Source: Mycobacterium sp. 852014-50255_SCH5639931 (GTDB lineage: Bacteria; Actinomycetota; Actinomycetes; Mycobacteriales; Mycobacteriaceae). Taken from it: a stretch of DNA of 64,000 nt. Each line of letters begins with the position of its first letter. Position 1 is the first letter of the stretch. The stretch is taken from positions 1 through 64,000 of the forward strand of contig NZ_LZSV01000032.1 of the NCBI RefSeq assembly GCF_001665605.1, read 5' to 3'. A program made the translations under genes and the position numbers. Below the pieces are notes generated by a model, which made no database searches, was not told the origin of the DNA, and saw only the letters and a program-made list of their open reading frames with translations. Positions 1-8,978 of this stretch are shown here, piece by piece.

Positions 1-34
1 GTCTCGTGGGCTCGGAGATGTGTATAAGAGACAG
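1..34 (+). other. Nextera/Tn5 sequencing adapter at contig end
   Basis: The first 34 bases match the Illumina Nextera Read-2 transposase adapter, ending in the 19-bp Tn5 mosaic end at 16-34. This is library-preparation sequence left on a contig end, not genomic DNA. A GTG at 20 inside it creates a false start encoding V-Y-K-R-Q in frame with the next gene, so any protein beginning MYKRQ here has an artificial N-terminus. Confidence 0.97.
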
Positions 35-475
35 GCTGCACCCCCACCGCCACCGCCCGCCCCGGAGCGGTTGAAGCCCCCGCGGCTCTACACGGCCGCG
101 GCGTGGGTGATCATCGTCGCCGGGATCGTCTTCATCATCTCCACCGTGTTCTTCGCCGGTGCCTTCGTCTTCGGGCATTACCACCACTGCCACCACCACG
201 GCCAGATGTTCAAACCTGGCGGAGGCCCGGGTGGCGGTGGCCCCGGGCCGGGCAACGGCCCGTGGGGACCGGGATACGGCCCCGGACCGTGGGGGTCCGG
301 TCCGCCCGGACCCGCCGGTGGCCCGTGGGGTGTTGGCGGACCGGGGTTGATCGTGCCCATGCCCCCCGGCGGTCCGGGCGCACCCGGCGGGCCGGCCGGC
401 GGACCGGGTCTGAGCGGTCCTGGCGGCCCGCCGCCCGCGAGCGCGACACCCAGCCCGCCGGCGCCGCGTCCGTAG
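35..475 (+). CDS. Proline/glycine-rich membrane protein, 5' truncated
   Basis: The true start lies off the contig; the first genuine codon is GCT at 35 and the remaining 146 residues are in frame to TAG at 473-475. In order, a proline run (PPPPPP), one hydrophobic segment of about 26 residues (AAWVIIVAGIVFIISTVFF and onward), a histidine-rich patch just after it (GHYHHCHHHG), and a long Gly/Pro/Trp-rich tail rich in GGPG and GPW motifs. This looks like the proline-rich protein Rv3705A found next to the sensor-domain gene Rv3705c in M. tuberculosis, with a single-pass topology. Function is unknown. The His/Cys patch might bind metal, but that is inference. Confidence 0.75.
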   Translation, partial: AAPPPPPPAPERLKPPRLYTAAAWVIIVAGIVFIISTVFFAGAFVFGHYHHCHHHGQMFKPGGGPGGGGPGPGNGPWGPGYGPGPWGSGPPGPAGGPWGVGGPGLIVPMPPGGPGAPGGPAGGPGLSGPGGPPPASATPSPPAPRP

Positions 476-500
476 CGGGTGACGGAAAGCCGAGTTTTTC

Positions 501-528
501 TTGACGTGGTCCAGAAAAGGAGCATAGT
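501..528 (+). promoter_or_regulatory. Possible promoter of the catalase gene
   Basis: TTGACG at 501-506 followed after 16 nt by CATAGT at 523-528 resembles a sigma-70 type -35/-10 pair, about 67 nt before the catalase ATG. It matches four of six bases in the -10 element. No transcript evidence is available. Confidence 0.3.
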
Positions 529-594
529 TATTGGCGCGCAGGAATTTTCGTCGCCATGGCCTGGAGTCAGCCCAGCAAACGAGGAGATAGCGAC

Positions 595-2043
595 ATGACG
601 GAGCGTTTCACCACCAATGACGCCGGCATCGCTGCGCCCAGCGACGACCAGTCGTTGACCATCGGTCCCGACGGTCCGATTCTGCTGCAGGACCATTACC
701 TGATCGAGCAGATGGCCCAGTTCAACCGGGAGCGCATTCCGGAGCGTCAGCCGCACGCGAAGGGCGGCGGCGCCTTCGGCACCTTCGAGGTCACCAACGA
801 CATCAGCAAATTCACGCGGGCCGCGGTGTTCCAGCCCGGCACCAAGACAGACATGCTCGCCAGGTTCTCCACGGTCGCCGGCGAGCGCGGCAGCCCAGAC
901 ACCTGGCGCGACCCGCGTGGCTTCGCGCTGAAGTTCTACACCAGCGAAGGTAATTTCGACCTGGTCGGCAACAACACGCCGGTCTTCTTCATGCGCGATC
1001 CGCTGAAGTTCCAGCACTTCATTCGGTCCCAAAAGCGTATGCAGGCAACGAACCTGCGTGACCACAACATGCAGTGGGACTTCTGGACCCTCTCGCCGGA
1101 GTCCGCGCATCAGGTGACCTGGCTGATGGGTGACCGCGGCATCCCCAAGACGTGGCGGCACATGAACGGATACAGCAGCCACACCTACAGCTGGATCAAC
1201 GCCGCCGGCGAAATCTTCTGGGTGAAATACCACTTCATCACCGACCAGGGCGTCGACTTCCTGACCCAGGAGGACGCCGACCGGCTGGCCGGCGAGGACG
1301 GCGACTACCACCAGCGCGACCTCTATGAGGCGATCGAGGGCGGGGATCACCCCAGCTGGACGCTGAAGATGCAGATCATGCCGTACGAGGAGGCCCGCAA
1401 CTACCGGTTCAACCCGTTCGACCTGACCAAGGTGTGGCCGCACGGCGACTACCCGCTGATCGACGTCGGCAAGGTGACGCTGAGCCGCAATGTCACCGAC
1501 TACCACACCGAGATCGAGCAGGCGGCCTTCGAGCCGAACAACACCGTGCCCGGCACCGGACTGAGCCCCGACAAGATGCTGCAGGCCCGCGGGTTCTCCT
1601 ACTCCGACGCGCACCGCGCCAGGCTGGGGACCAACTATCGGCAGATCCCCGTCAACACGCCGAAGGTCGAGGTGAACAGCTATTCGAAGGACGGCGCGAT
1701 GCGGATGAAGAATGTCTCCGACCCCGTGTATGCGCCCAACTCCTACGGCGGCCCGCACGCCGACCCGGCCCGCGCCGCCGAGGTGCGCTGGCACGCCGAC
1801 GGCGACATGGTCCGCGCCGCCTACACGCTGCACGCCGAGGACGACGACTGGGGACAGGCCGGCACCATGGTCCGCGACGTCCTCGACGACGAGGCCCGGG
1901 ACCGGCTGGCGCACAACATCATTGGGCATGTCTCCAAGGGTGTGAAGGAGCCGGTGCTGTCGCGTGTGTTCGAGTACTGGCGCAACGTCGACCCCGACCT
2001 CGGCAAAAAGGTCGAAGAGGGCGTCCGGGCAAACGGGGGCTGA
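595..2043 (+). CDS. Catalase (monofunctional haem catalase)
   Basis: Small-subunit haem catalase of 482 residues that converts hydrogen peroxide to water and oxygen in the cytoplasm. The distal active-site signature FNRERIPERQPHAKGGGAFG carries the catalytic His (residue 54). NFDLVGNN carries the distal Asn. RGFSYSDAHRARLG near residue 337 carries the proximal haem-ligand Tyr. Length suits the clade-3 (KatA-like) family without the C-terminal flavodoxin-like domain of large catalases. ATG at 595 is preferred over the in-frame ATG at 556 because GAGGAG sits about 8 nt upstream and the family signature needs no extra N-terminus. It is distinct from the bifunctional peroxidase KatG. A long open frame on the opposite strand (178-1929) is a GC-driven shadow. 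Confidence 0.93.
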   Translation: MTERFTTNDAGIAAPSDDQSLTIGPDGPILLQDHYLIEQMAQFNRERIPERQPHAKGGGAFGTFEVTNDISKFTRAAVFQPGTKTDMLARFSTVAGERGSPDTWRDPRGFALKFYTSEGNFDLVGNNTPVFFMRDPLKFQHFIRSQKRMQATNLRDHNMQWDFWTLSPESAHQVTWLMGDRGIPKTWRHMNGYSSHTYSWINAAGEIFWVKYHFITDQGVDFLTQEDADRLAGEDGDYHQRDLYEAIEGGDHPSWTLKMQIMPYEEARNYRFNPFDLTKVWPHGDYPLIDVGKVTLSRNVTDYHTEIEQAAFEPNNTVPGTGLSPDKMLQARGFSYSDAHRARLGTNYRQIPVNTPKVEVNSYSKDGAMRMKNVSDPVYAPNSYGGPHADPARAAEVRWHADGDMVRAAYTLHAEDDDWGQAGTMVRDVLDDEARDRLAHNIIGHVSKGVKEPVLSRVFEYWRNVDPDLGKKVEEGVRANGG

Positions 2044-2075
2044 CCTCGCGCCGACGTGCCTGGCATGATCGCTTC

Positions 2076-2729
2076 ATGACCATGCGGGTTCGCGCGGCCG
2101 TCATCACCATCGGCCTGGCCGTCGGCGGCGCGGTCGCACTTCCGGTTGCGGCCGCGCACCCGTCGGAGCCGGGGGTGGTGAATTACGCGGTCCTGGGCAA
2201 GGGGTCGGTCGGCAACATCGTCGGCGGGCCCATGGGCTGGGAGTCGGTGTTCACCCGACCGGTGCAGGGCGATTGGGTGGACGTTCCGGTGTGCAACAAC
2301 TGGGCCGATATCGGCTTGCCCGAGGTATTCGACGACCCCGACTTGGCGTCGTTCAACGGTGCCGTCACCCAGACATCGGCCACCGACCAAACCCACTTCG
2401 TGAAGCAGGCCGTCGGTGTGTTTGCCAGCAACGACGCCGCCGGCCGCGCCTTCCATCGGGTGGTGGATCGGACGGTGGGCTGCTCGGGCCAGACCACCCC
2501 GATGCACCTGGACAACGGCGTCACACAGGTGTGGTCGTTCGATGGCGGGCCGCCCGACGCCGCCGACGCGAACTGGACCAAGCAAGAGGCCGGCACCGAT
2601 CGGCGGTGCTTCAATCAAACCAGGCTGCGTGAAAATGTGTTGTTGCAGGCCAAGGTCTGCCAATCTGGCAACGCCGGGCCCGCGGTCAACGTGCTGGCCG
2701 GGGCGATGCAGAACGCGCTGGGTCAGTAG
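2076..2729 (+). CDS. Secreted sensor domain-containing protein (PknH-like extracellular domain)
   Basis: A 217-residue exported protein. The N-terminus is a signal peptide (MTMRVRAAVITIGLAVGGAV then ALPVAAAHP), and the rest resembles the extracellular sensor domain of the Ser/Thr kinase PknH, found alone in many mycobacterial lipoproteins and secreted proteins. Four Cys (VPVCNNW, TVGCSGQ, RRCFNQT, AKVCQSG) match the two disulfides of that fold. No lipobox Cys is seen, so it is probably secreted. It corresponds by position to Rv3705c, upstream of egtA. ATG at 2082 is an alternative start. The ligand is unknown. Confidence 0.8.
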   Translation: MTMRVRAAVITIGLAVGGAVALPVAAAHPSEPGVVNYAVLGKGSVGNIVGGPMGWESVFTRPVQGDWVDVPVCNNWADIGLPEVFDDPDLASFNGAVTQTSATDQTHFVKQAVGVFASNDAAGRAFHRVVDRTVGCSGQTTPMHLDNGVTQVWSFDGGPPDAADANWTKQEAGTDRRCFNQTRLRENVLLQAKVCQSGNAGPAVNVLAGAMQNALGQ

Positions 2730-2894
2730 CCGGGTTCGGGGACCGGGTCGGGCATGCTTGAAATCGGGCGCGAACGGGAATATGTCGGGGCCATCTGTTA
2801 GATGAAGTAGTGGCGGTTACCGTTCCGTCGGCTGTGTCGGGACGCGGTCCGCAGGCGCGTGTTCGAGCTTGCTCAGGCCCGAAGGGATAGTGAT

Positions 2895-4178
2895 ATGACG
2901 TTTGCCGCTATCACTACCGCAGGCTCCGATCTGGCCAGTCCCGAGATGGCCGATTCCAAAACCGCTGCGCGCTACATCGCAGACGGTTGCTTGGTGGACG
3001 CCCCGCTGGGGCGCGTGGGTCTGGAACTGGAAGCCCACTGCCACGATCCGGCCGACCCGCATCGCAGGCCCGGTTGGCAGGAGATCGCCGACGTTCTGGG
3101 GCCCTTGCCCGAGCTGCCGGGCGGCAGCCGGGTCACGGTGGAGCCCGGTGGTGCGGTGGAGTTGTCCGGCCCGCCGGCGGACGGGGTGGCGGCCGCCATC
3201 GACGCGATGCGGCAGGACCAGGCCGTGCTGCGGTCGGCGTTCGTCGATGCCGGGCTGGGCCTGGTATTCCTCGGGGCGGATCCGCTGCGGCCGCCCAAGC
3301 GCATCAACCCGGGCGCGCGTTACCGCGCCATGGAGCAGTTTTTCGCGTCCAGCCGCTCGGGTGAGGCAGGCGCGGCGATGATGACGTCCACCGCGTCCAT
3401 TCAGGTCAACCTGGACGCGGGGCCGCGGGCCGGGTGGGCGGATCGGGTGCGGCTGGCGCACGCACTCGGACCCACCATGATCGCGATGGCCGCCAACTCC
3501 CCGATGCTGCGCGGCGAGTTCACCGGGTGGGCCTCCACTCGGCAATGGGTGTGGGGGCAGATGGACTCGGCGCGGTGCGGACCCATCCTGGGCGCCAGCG
3601 GCGACGACCCGGGCACCGACTGGGCGCGCTACGCGCTCAAGGCGCCGGTGATGCTGGTGCACGCCCCGGACGCCACGGCGGTCACGCATTGGGTGCCATT
3701 CGCCGACTGGGTGGACGGCCGGGTGCTGCTCGGCGGTCGCCGCCCCACCCTCGCCGATCTGGAATACCACCTGACCACGCTGTTCCCGCCGGTGCGCCCG
3801 AGGCAGTGGCTGGAAATCCGCTATCTCGACAGCGTGCCGGACGACTTCTGGCCGGCCGTGGTGTTCACTCTGGTGGCCCTGCTCGACGACCCGGTCGCGG
3901 CGGACACCGCGGCCGAGGCGGTCGAGCCGGTGGCCACCGCCTGGGACACGGCGGCCCAGGCGGGACTGCGTGACCGGCGGTTGTACGCCGCGGCCAACAA
4001 GTGTGTGGCCGTCGCCGCACAGCTGGCGCCGCCCGAACTCGGTGATTCGATGCAGCGGCTGGTCGACGCCGTCGAGCGGGGCCGATGTCCCGGCGACGAC
4101 TTCTCCGACCAGGTGATTCAACAGGGCATCGGGGCCACGGTCACCGAGGCGGCGCGATGCTCGCAAGGGGGGCTGTGA
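2895..4178 (+). CDS. egtA: EgtA glutamate-cysteine ligase, ergothioneine biosynthesis
   Basis: First enzyme of mycobacterial ergothioneine synthesis: it joins glutamate and cysteine with ATP to give gamma-glutamylcysteine, the sulfur donor used by EgtB. The 427-residue protein is of the GCS2 type. It carries the glutamate-binding LGRVGLELEAH segment, VEPGGAVELSGPP and QVNLD/AANSPMLRGEFTGW motifs expected of actinobacterial EgtA. ATG at 2895 has AAGGGA about 7 nt upstream and is preferred over GTG at 2859. The gene heads a five-gene operon, egtB starting on its stop codon. The same order occurs in M. tuberculosis (Rv3704c-Rv3700c). Confidence 0.95.
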   Translation: MTFAAITTAGSDLASPEMADSKTAARYIADGCLVDAPLGRVGLELEAHCHDPADPHRRPGWQEIADVLGPLPELPGGSRVTVEPGGAVELSGPPADGVAAAIDAMRQDQAVLRSAFVDAGLGLVFLGADPLRPPKRINPGARYRAMEQFFASSRSGEAGAAMMTSTASIQVNLDAGPRAGWADRVRLAHALGPTMIAMAANSPMLRGEFTGWASTRQWVWGQMDSARCGPILGASGDDPGTDWARYALKAPVMLVHAPDATAVTHWVPFADWVDGRVLLGGRRPTLADLEYHLTTLFPPVRPRQWLEIRYLDSVPDDFWPAVVFTLVALLDDPVAADTAAEAVEPVATAWDTAAQAGLRDRRLYAAANKCVAVAAQLAPPELGDSMQRLVDAVERGRCPGDDFSDQVIQQGIGATVTEAARCSQGGL

Positions 4179-5464
4179 TTTTCCGGGCAAGTCTTGCCGA
4201 GGATTTGGCGCGGGCGCGGACGCGGACGTTGCGGCTGGTCGAGTTCGACGACGCCGAGCTGTACCGGCAGTACGACCCCCTGATGAGCCCACTGGTGTGG
4301 GACCTGGCGCACATCGGTCAGCAAGAGGAGTTCTGGCTGCTGCGTGGCGGTGACCCCGGCCGGCCCGGCATGCTGCCGCCGGCGGTCGAGGGCCTCTACG
4401 ACGCCTTCGTCCACTCCCGCGCGAGCCGGGTCGAGCTGCCGCTGCTGTCGCCGGACCGCGCGCGGGCGTATTGCCGCACTGTGCGATCCGCCGCCCTCGA
4501 TGTCCTCGACGCCCTGCCGGAGGAGGGGGACGACTTCGCGTTCGCGTTGGTGATCAGCCACGAAAACCAGCACGACGAAACCATGCTGCAGGCGCTGAAC
4601 CTGCGCACCGGCGCTCCGCTGCTGCGGGACCAGGCGGCGCTGCCGGCCGGCCGGCCCGGGCTGGCCGGCACCTCCGTGCTGGTGCCCGCCGGCCCGTTCG
4701 TGCTGGGCGTGGACACCGCGAGCGAACCGTATTCGTTGGACAACGAGCGTCCCGCCCACGTCGTCGAGGTGCCCGCGTTCCGGATCGGCCGGGTGCCGGT
4801 CTCCAACGGCGAGTGGCGGCACTTCATGGAAGACGGCGGCTACCTCCAGCCGCGCTGGTGGTCCGAGCGCGGTTGGGAGCATCGCCAGCGCGTGGGCCTG
4901 ACCGCGCCACAGTTCTGGAGCCCCGACGCACGAACGCGCAGCAGGTTCGGCCACGTCGAAGACATCCCCGCCGACGAACCGGTGCAGCACGTTTGCTACT
5001 TCGAGGCCGAGGCATACGCGGCCTGGGCCGGCGCGCGGCTGCCCACCGAGGTGGAATGGGAGAAGGCCTGCGCGTGGGATCCGGCCACCGACAGCCGCCG
5101 CCGCTACCCGTGGGGAGCGCAGCCGCCCTCCGAGGTCCTCGCCAACCTGGGCGGAACGTCGTTGCGTCCGGCACCCGTCGGGGCCTACCCCGCCGGCGCC
5201 TCGGCGTACGGGGCGGAACAGATGCTCGGCGACGTGTGGGAGTGGACCACGTCGCCGCTGCGGCCCTGGCCGGGATTCGTTCCGATGATCTACGAGCGCT
5301 ACTCGCAGCCGTTCTTTGACGGCGACTACCGGGTGCTGCGTGGCGGCTCGTGGGCCGTGGAGTCCGCCATCCTGCGGCCGAGCTTCCGCAACTGGGACCA
5401 CCCGATCCGGCGCCAGATCTTCTCCGGCGTCCGGTTGGCTTGGGACGTCGAGGATTTCACCTGA
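4175..5464 (+). CDS. egtB: EgtB, hercynine sulfoxide synthase
   Basis: Non-haem iron sulfoxide synthase that uses oxygen to couple gamma-glutamylcysteine to hercynine. The protein has an N-terminal DinB-like four-helix domain and a C-terminal formylglycine-generating-enzyme-like (FGE-sulfatase) domain. The three iron-binding His lie in DLAHIGQQEE and SHENQHDE. The C-terminal half carries LPTEVEWEKAC, GDVWEWT and RVLRGGSW. GTG at 4175 overlaps the egtA stop (GTGA) and aligns with the start of other mycobacterial EgtB proteins as I recall them. ATG at 4157 is an alternative with GAGG upstream. Usual length, about 429 residues. Confidence 0.94.
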   Translation: MIFRASLAEDLARARTRTLRLVEFDDAELYRQYDPLMSPLVWDLAHIGQQEEFWLLRGGDPGRPGMLPPAVEGLYDAFVHSRASRVELPLLSPDRARAYCRTVRSAALDVLDALPEEGDDFAFALVISHENQHDETMLQALNLRTGAPLLRDQAALPAGRPGLAGTSVLVPAGPFVLGVDTASEPYSLDNERPAHVVEVPAFRIGRVPVSNGEWRHFMEDGGYLQPRWWSERGWEHRQRVGLTAPQFWSPDARTRSRFGHVEDIPADEPVQHVCYFEAEAYAAWAGARLPTEVEWEKACAWDPATDSRRRYPWGAQPPSEVLANLGGTSLRPAPVGAYPAGASAYGAEQMLGDVWEWTTSPLRPWPGFVPMIYERYSQPFFDGDYRVLRGGSWAVESAILRPSFRNWDHPIRRQIFSGVRLAWDVEDFT

Positions 5465-6177
5465 TGTGCCGTCACCTCGGCTGGCTCGGGGCCGACGTCA
5501 CAGTCTCCTCGCTGGTGCTGGACCCGCTGTACGGGCTGCGGGTGCAGTCGTACGCCCCGCGCCGGCAGAAGCACGGCCTGCTCAACGCCGACGGTTGGGG
5601 TGTCGGGTTTTTCGACGACTCTTCGGGAGGCCAAGTGCCCCGCCGCTGGCGGAGCCAGGCGCCGCTGTGGGGCGACACGTCGTTCGACTCCGTCGCACCG
5701 GCGCTGCGCAGCCGCTGCGTGGTTGCCGCGGTGCGCTCGGCGACGGTCGGCATGCCGATCGATGTCAGCGCGACGGCGCCGTTCACCGACGGTCAATGGA
5801 TGTTGTCACACAACGGCGTGGTGGACCGCGCCGTGTTGCCCATGAGCTCGCAGGCCGAATCCGTCTGCGACAGTGCATTGCTCGCGGCCGTCATCTTTGA
5901 ACGGGGTCTCGACGCGCTCGGCGACACCATCACCGAGATCGCGGCGGCCGACCCGGACGCCCGGCTGAACATATTGGCGGCCAACGGCTCTCGCCTGCTC
6001 GCCACCACCTGGGGCGACACGTTGTCCATCCTGCGCCGCGCGGACGGCATTGTGCTGGCCAGCGAGCCCTACGACAACGACCCCGGCTGGGAGGACGTGC
6101 CGGACCGCCACCTCGTCGAGGTCACCGCGACGGGCGTCGCGCTGACCCCGCTGGATCACTGGGAAGGTTATCGATGA
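5464..6177 (+). CDS. egtC: EgtC, gamma-glutamyl hercynylcysteine sulfoxide amidohydrolase
   Basis: Class II glutamine-amidotransferase-fold hydrolase (237 residues) that removes glutamate from the EgtB product. After Met removal the N-terminal Cys2 (MCRHLGWLG) is the nucleophile, as in all Ntn class II amidotransferases. LNADGWGVGF and LSHNGVV are family motifs. The ATG overlaps the egtB stop codon by one base (TGATG), so translation is coupled, and the gene overlaps egtD by four bases. Confidence 0.95.
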   Translation: MCRHLGWLGADVTVSSLVLDPLYGLRVQSYAPRRQKHGLLNADGWGVGFFDDSSGGQVPRRWRSQAPLWGDTSFDSVAPALRSRCVVAAVRSATVGMPIDVSATAPFTDGQWMLSHNGVVDRAVLPMSSQAESVCDSALLAAVIFERGLDALGDTITEIAAADPDARLNILAANGSRLLATTWGDTLSILRRADGIVLASEPYDNDPGWEDVPDRHLVEVTATGVALTPLDHWEGYR

Positions 6178-7139
6178 CGCTGACTTTGTCCAACCACTTG
6201 GCCGCCGACTCTGCGGATCAGGCGTTGCGCCGGGATGTGTTCGACGGCCTGCAGCGAACGCCGAAGTCGTTGCCGCCCAAGTGGTTCTACGATTCGCTGG
6301 GCAGCCATCTGTTCGATCAGATCACCCGGTTGCCCGAGTACTATCCGACCCGCGCGGAGGCCGAGATCCTGCGCGCGCGGTCGGCCGAGGTGGCGGCGGC
6401 CAGCGAGGCCGACACCCTGGTGGAGTTGGGCAGCGGGACGTCGGAGAAGACGCGGCTGCTGCTGGACGCGCTGCGTGAACGCGGATCGCTGCGCAGATTC
6501 GTCCCGTTCGACGTCGACGCCGGCATACTGTCGACGGCCGCGGCTGCGATCCAGCAGGAATACGCCGGCGTCGAAATCAACGCCGTCTGCGGCGATTTCG
6601 AGGAACACCTGACCGAGATCCCAACCGGCGGGCGGCGCCTGTTCGTGTTCCTGGGGTCGACGATCGGCAACCTGACGCCCGGACCGCGCACGGAGTTCCT
6701 GTCGAGCCTGTCCGCCCAGATGCGCCCGGGCGACAGCCTGCTGCTGGGCACGGACCTGATCAAGGACACCGGCCGGCTGGTGCGCGCCTACGACGACTCG
6801 GCCGGGGTGACCGCGGCGTTCAATCGCAATGTGCTGGCGGTGATCAACCGGCAACTCGACGCCGATTTCGACGTCGAGGCCTTCCAGCACGTGGCGCGCT
6901 GGAACGCCGAGGAGGAGCGCATCGAAATGTGGTTGCGCGCCAGCCGTCCGCAGCGGGTCCGCGTCGACGCGCTCGACCTGACCGTCGATTTCGCGGCCGA
7001 CGAGGAGATGCTCACCGAGGTGTCGTGCAAGTTCCGCCCGGACGGGGTGAGCGCCGAATTGGCCCGCGTGGGGCTGCGCCGCACCCGGTTCTGGACGGAC
7101 GCCGCGGGTGATTTCGGATTGTCGTTGGCCGTGAAGTGA
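6174..7139 (+). CDS. egtD: EgtD, histidine N-alpha-trimethyltransferase
   Basis: SAM-dependent enzyme that trimethylates histidine to hercynine, the committed step of ergothioneine synthesis. The 321-residue protein begins with the DUF2260-type substrate region (PPKWFYDSLGSHLFDQITRL) followed by a Rossmann methyltransferase domain with the SAM motif LVELGSGTSEKTRLLLDAL and FLGSTIGNLTP. ATG overlaps the egtC stop (ATGA). Length and motifs are those of mycobacterial EgtD (Rv3701c). Confidence 0.95.
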   Translation: MTLTLSNHLAADSADQALRRDVFDGLQRTPKSLPPKWFYDSLGSHLFDQITRLPEYYPTRAEAEILRARSAEVAAASEADTLVELGSGTSEKTRLLLDALRERGSLRRFVPFDVDAGILSTAAAAIQQEYAGVEINAVCGDFEEHLTEIPTGGRRLFVFLGSTIGNLTPGPRTEFLSSLSAQMRPGDSLLLGTDLIKDTGRLVRAYDDSAGVTAAFNRNVLAVINRQLDADFDVEAFQHVARWNAEEERIEMWLRASRPQRVRVDALDLTVDFAADEEMLTEVSCKFRPDGVSAELARVGLRRTRFWTDAAGDFGLSLAVK

Positions 7140-8281
7140 CGGCCGGCGATTCGCTTGCGGGCCGCTGGCGGGCGGGCCGCCCGCCCGTGGCCGGACTGCA
7201 CCTGGACAGCGCGGCGTGTTCGCGGCAGAGCCTCGCGGTGATCGAGGCCGCCGCCCTGCACGCGCGCAACGAGTCCGAAATCGGCGGCTACGTTGCGGCC
7301 GAGGCGGCCGCACCCGCGCTGGATGCCGGGCGGGTGGCGTTCGCCGCGCTGGCCGGCATGCCTGACGCCGAGGTGGTGTTCACCACCGGCTCCCTGAACG
7401 CGCTGGATCTGCTGCTCGGCGGCTGGCCTGCCGATCGCCGCATGGTGGCGTGCCTGCCCGGTGAATACGGCCCCAATTTGGCGCTCTTCGCCGCCCACGG
7501 CTTCGACCGTCAGCTGCTGCCGACGCTCGAGGATGGCCGGGTCGCGCTCGACGACGCGGCGCTGGCGCTCGAGGCCGACCCGCCCGATCTGGTCCACCTC
7601 ACCGCGGTCGGCAGCCACAGCGGTGTGGTGCAACCGCTGTCGATGATCGCGCAGCTCTGCCGCGAGTTGGGGCTGCCGCTCGTGGTGGACGCCGCCCAGG
7701 CGCTGGGCCAGGTGGACTGCGCGGTCGGCGCCGACGTGACGTATGCGTCGTCGCGCAAGTGGATCGCGGGGCCGCGGGGTGTCGGCGCGCTCGCGGTGCG
7801 ACGCGAGCTGATGGAGGGCTTGCGTCCGCGACTGGCGCCGCCGGACTGGCTCGCGGGCTCGTTCACGGTCGCCCAGCAGCTTGAATTCGGCGAAGCCAAT
7901 GTCGCGGCGCGCGTTGGCTTTTCGCTGGCGCTGGGGGAGCACTTGGCGTACGGGCCACAGGCCGTGCGCGCGCGGCTGGCCGCGTTGGGCGGCACCAGCC
8001 GCCGGGTGCTGGCCGACGTGGCCGGCTGGGCGGTGGTCGAGGAGGCCGACGAGCCCAGCGCCATCACCACCCTGGCCCCGGTCGACGGCGCCGATCCCCA
8101 AGCGGTGCGGGCGTGGCTGCTCGCCGAGCGGCGGATCCTGACCACCTTCGTCGGCGTGCACCGGGCTCCCCTGCGGCTGGCCGGTCCGGTGCTGCGCATC
8201 TCGCCGCACGTCGACACCACGGCCGAGGATCTGCAGACCTTCGCCGAGGCGCTGATCGCCGCGACGGCGGCGACGTCCTAG
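7136..8281 (+). CDS. egtE: EgtE, PLP-dependent hercynylcysteine sulfoxide lyase
   Basis: Last enzyme of the pathway: a pyridoxal-phosphate C-S lyase of the cysteine-desulfurase fold that releases ergothioneine from hercynylcysteine sulfoxide. The PLP lysine is in SSRKWIAGPRG. VVDAAQALGQVDC carries the Asp that contacts the PLP ring. GTG overlaps the egtD stop (GTGA), repeating the four-base overlaps of this operon. The stop codon overlaps that of the convergent methyltransferase by four bases. Confidence 0.93.
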   Translation: MTAGDSLAGRWRAGRPPVAGLHLDSAACSRQSLAVIEAAALHARNESEIGGYVAAEAAAPALDAGRVAFAALAGMPDAEVVFTTGSLNALDLLLGGWPADRRMVACLPGEYGPNLALFAAHGFDRQLLPTLEDGRVALDDAALALEADPPDLVHLTAVGSHSGVVQPLSMIAQLCRELGLPLVVDAAQALGQVDCAVGADVTYASSRKWIAGPRGVGALAVRRELMEGLRPRLAPPDWLAGSFTVAQQLEFGEANVAARVGFSLALGEHLAYGPQAVRARLAALGGTSRRVLADVAGWAVVEEADEPSAITTLAPVDGADPQAVRAWLLAERRILTTFVGVHRAPLRLAGPVLRISPHVDTTAEDLQTFAEALIAATAATS

Positions 8282-8958
8282 CCCGCTTTGTGCGCCGTCA
8301 GCAGGTAGGCCGGCATCTTCACCCGGCCCTTCTCATCGCGGTCGTGCGGCGGAAATTCGAAGGGCGCGTTAGGAACCTCGACGGCGTTCGACAGGATGAA
8401 CGCCGGCCGGATCTCGTCGATCTCCCAGTACTTGCTCACCGCGGCGCGCAGTTCGTCTTCGTTAACCTCGTTGGGCTTCGGTTCCATCTCGGCGGGGAAG
8501 GCGCCCTTGGCGAACACCAGCACGAACAGGGTGGCGCCCGGCGCCGCCGCGCGGTGGATGGAGCTGAGGTAGCCGTCGCGGCCCTCGACCGGCAGCGAGT
8601 GAAACAGCGTGGAATCGACGACGGTGGAGAACCGGCCGTCATAACCACCGAACGACGTGATGTCGGCCTGCACGAAGCTGGCCGTGGTCAGGCCGCGCTC
8701 CCGGGCCGCCTCGGTGGCCGCCGCGACGGCCGTCGGCGTGAGGTCGACACCGACAACCGTGTAGCCCTGGGCCGCCAGCGCCAACGACAGTTCGGCGACC
8801 CCGCAGCCGGCGTCGAGCACGTCGCTGCGGAATTTCCCGGCCGCCACCAGTGCGGCCAGCTCGGGTTGTGGCTCGCCGATGTTCCACGGCGGCGGACCCG
8901 CGAAGTGCGCCCGTTCGCGGTATGCGCTGTCCCAGTCCATAACGTGATCGCCCGTCAT
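8278..8958 (-). CDS. Class I SAM-dependent methyltransferase
   Basis: A 226-residue Rossmann-fold methyltransferase with the SAM-binding motif VLDAGCGVAELSLALAA and acidic motif II VVGVDLTP. It resembles thiopurine-methyltransferase-like small-molecule enzymes (Rv3699 by position), but no substrate can be read from the sequence. ATG at 8958 is used; ATG at 8940 (MDWDSAYRERAH) is possible, and neither has a strong ribosome-binding site. It lies 20 nt downstream of the GCS2-type gene on the same strand and is probably cotranscribed with it. Confidence 0.85.
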   Translation of the reverse strand: MTGDHVMDWDSAYRERAHFAGPPPWNIGEPQPELAALVAAGKFRSDVLDAGCGVAELSLALAAQGYTVVGVDLTPTAVAAATEAARERGLTTASFVQADITSFGGYDGRFSTVVDSTLFHSLPVEGRDGYLSSIHRAAAPGATLFVLVFAKGAFPAEMEPKPNEVNEDELRAAVSKYWEIDEIRPAFILSNAVEVPNAPFEFPPHDRDEKGRVKMPAYLLTAHKAG

Positions 8959-8978
8959 GGTTTTCAACGTACCCGCGG

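Noticed and set aside
178..1929. 583-codon open frame antisense to the catalase gene
   Set aside because: High-G+C DNA yields long antisense frames in the third-position-matched frame. The protein is low-complexity Val/Gly/Arg with no motif, while the catalase on the other strand has full family signatures.
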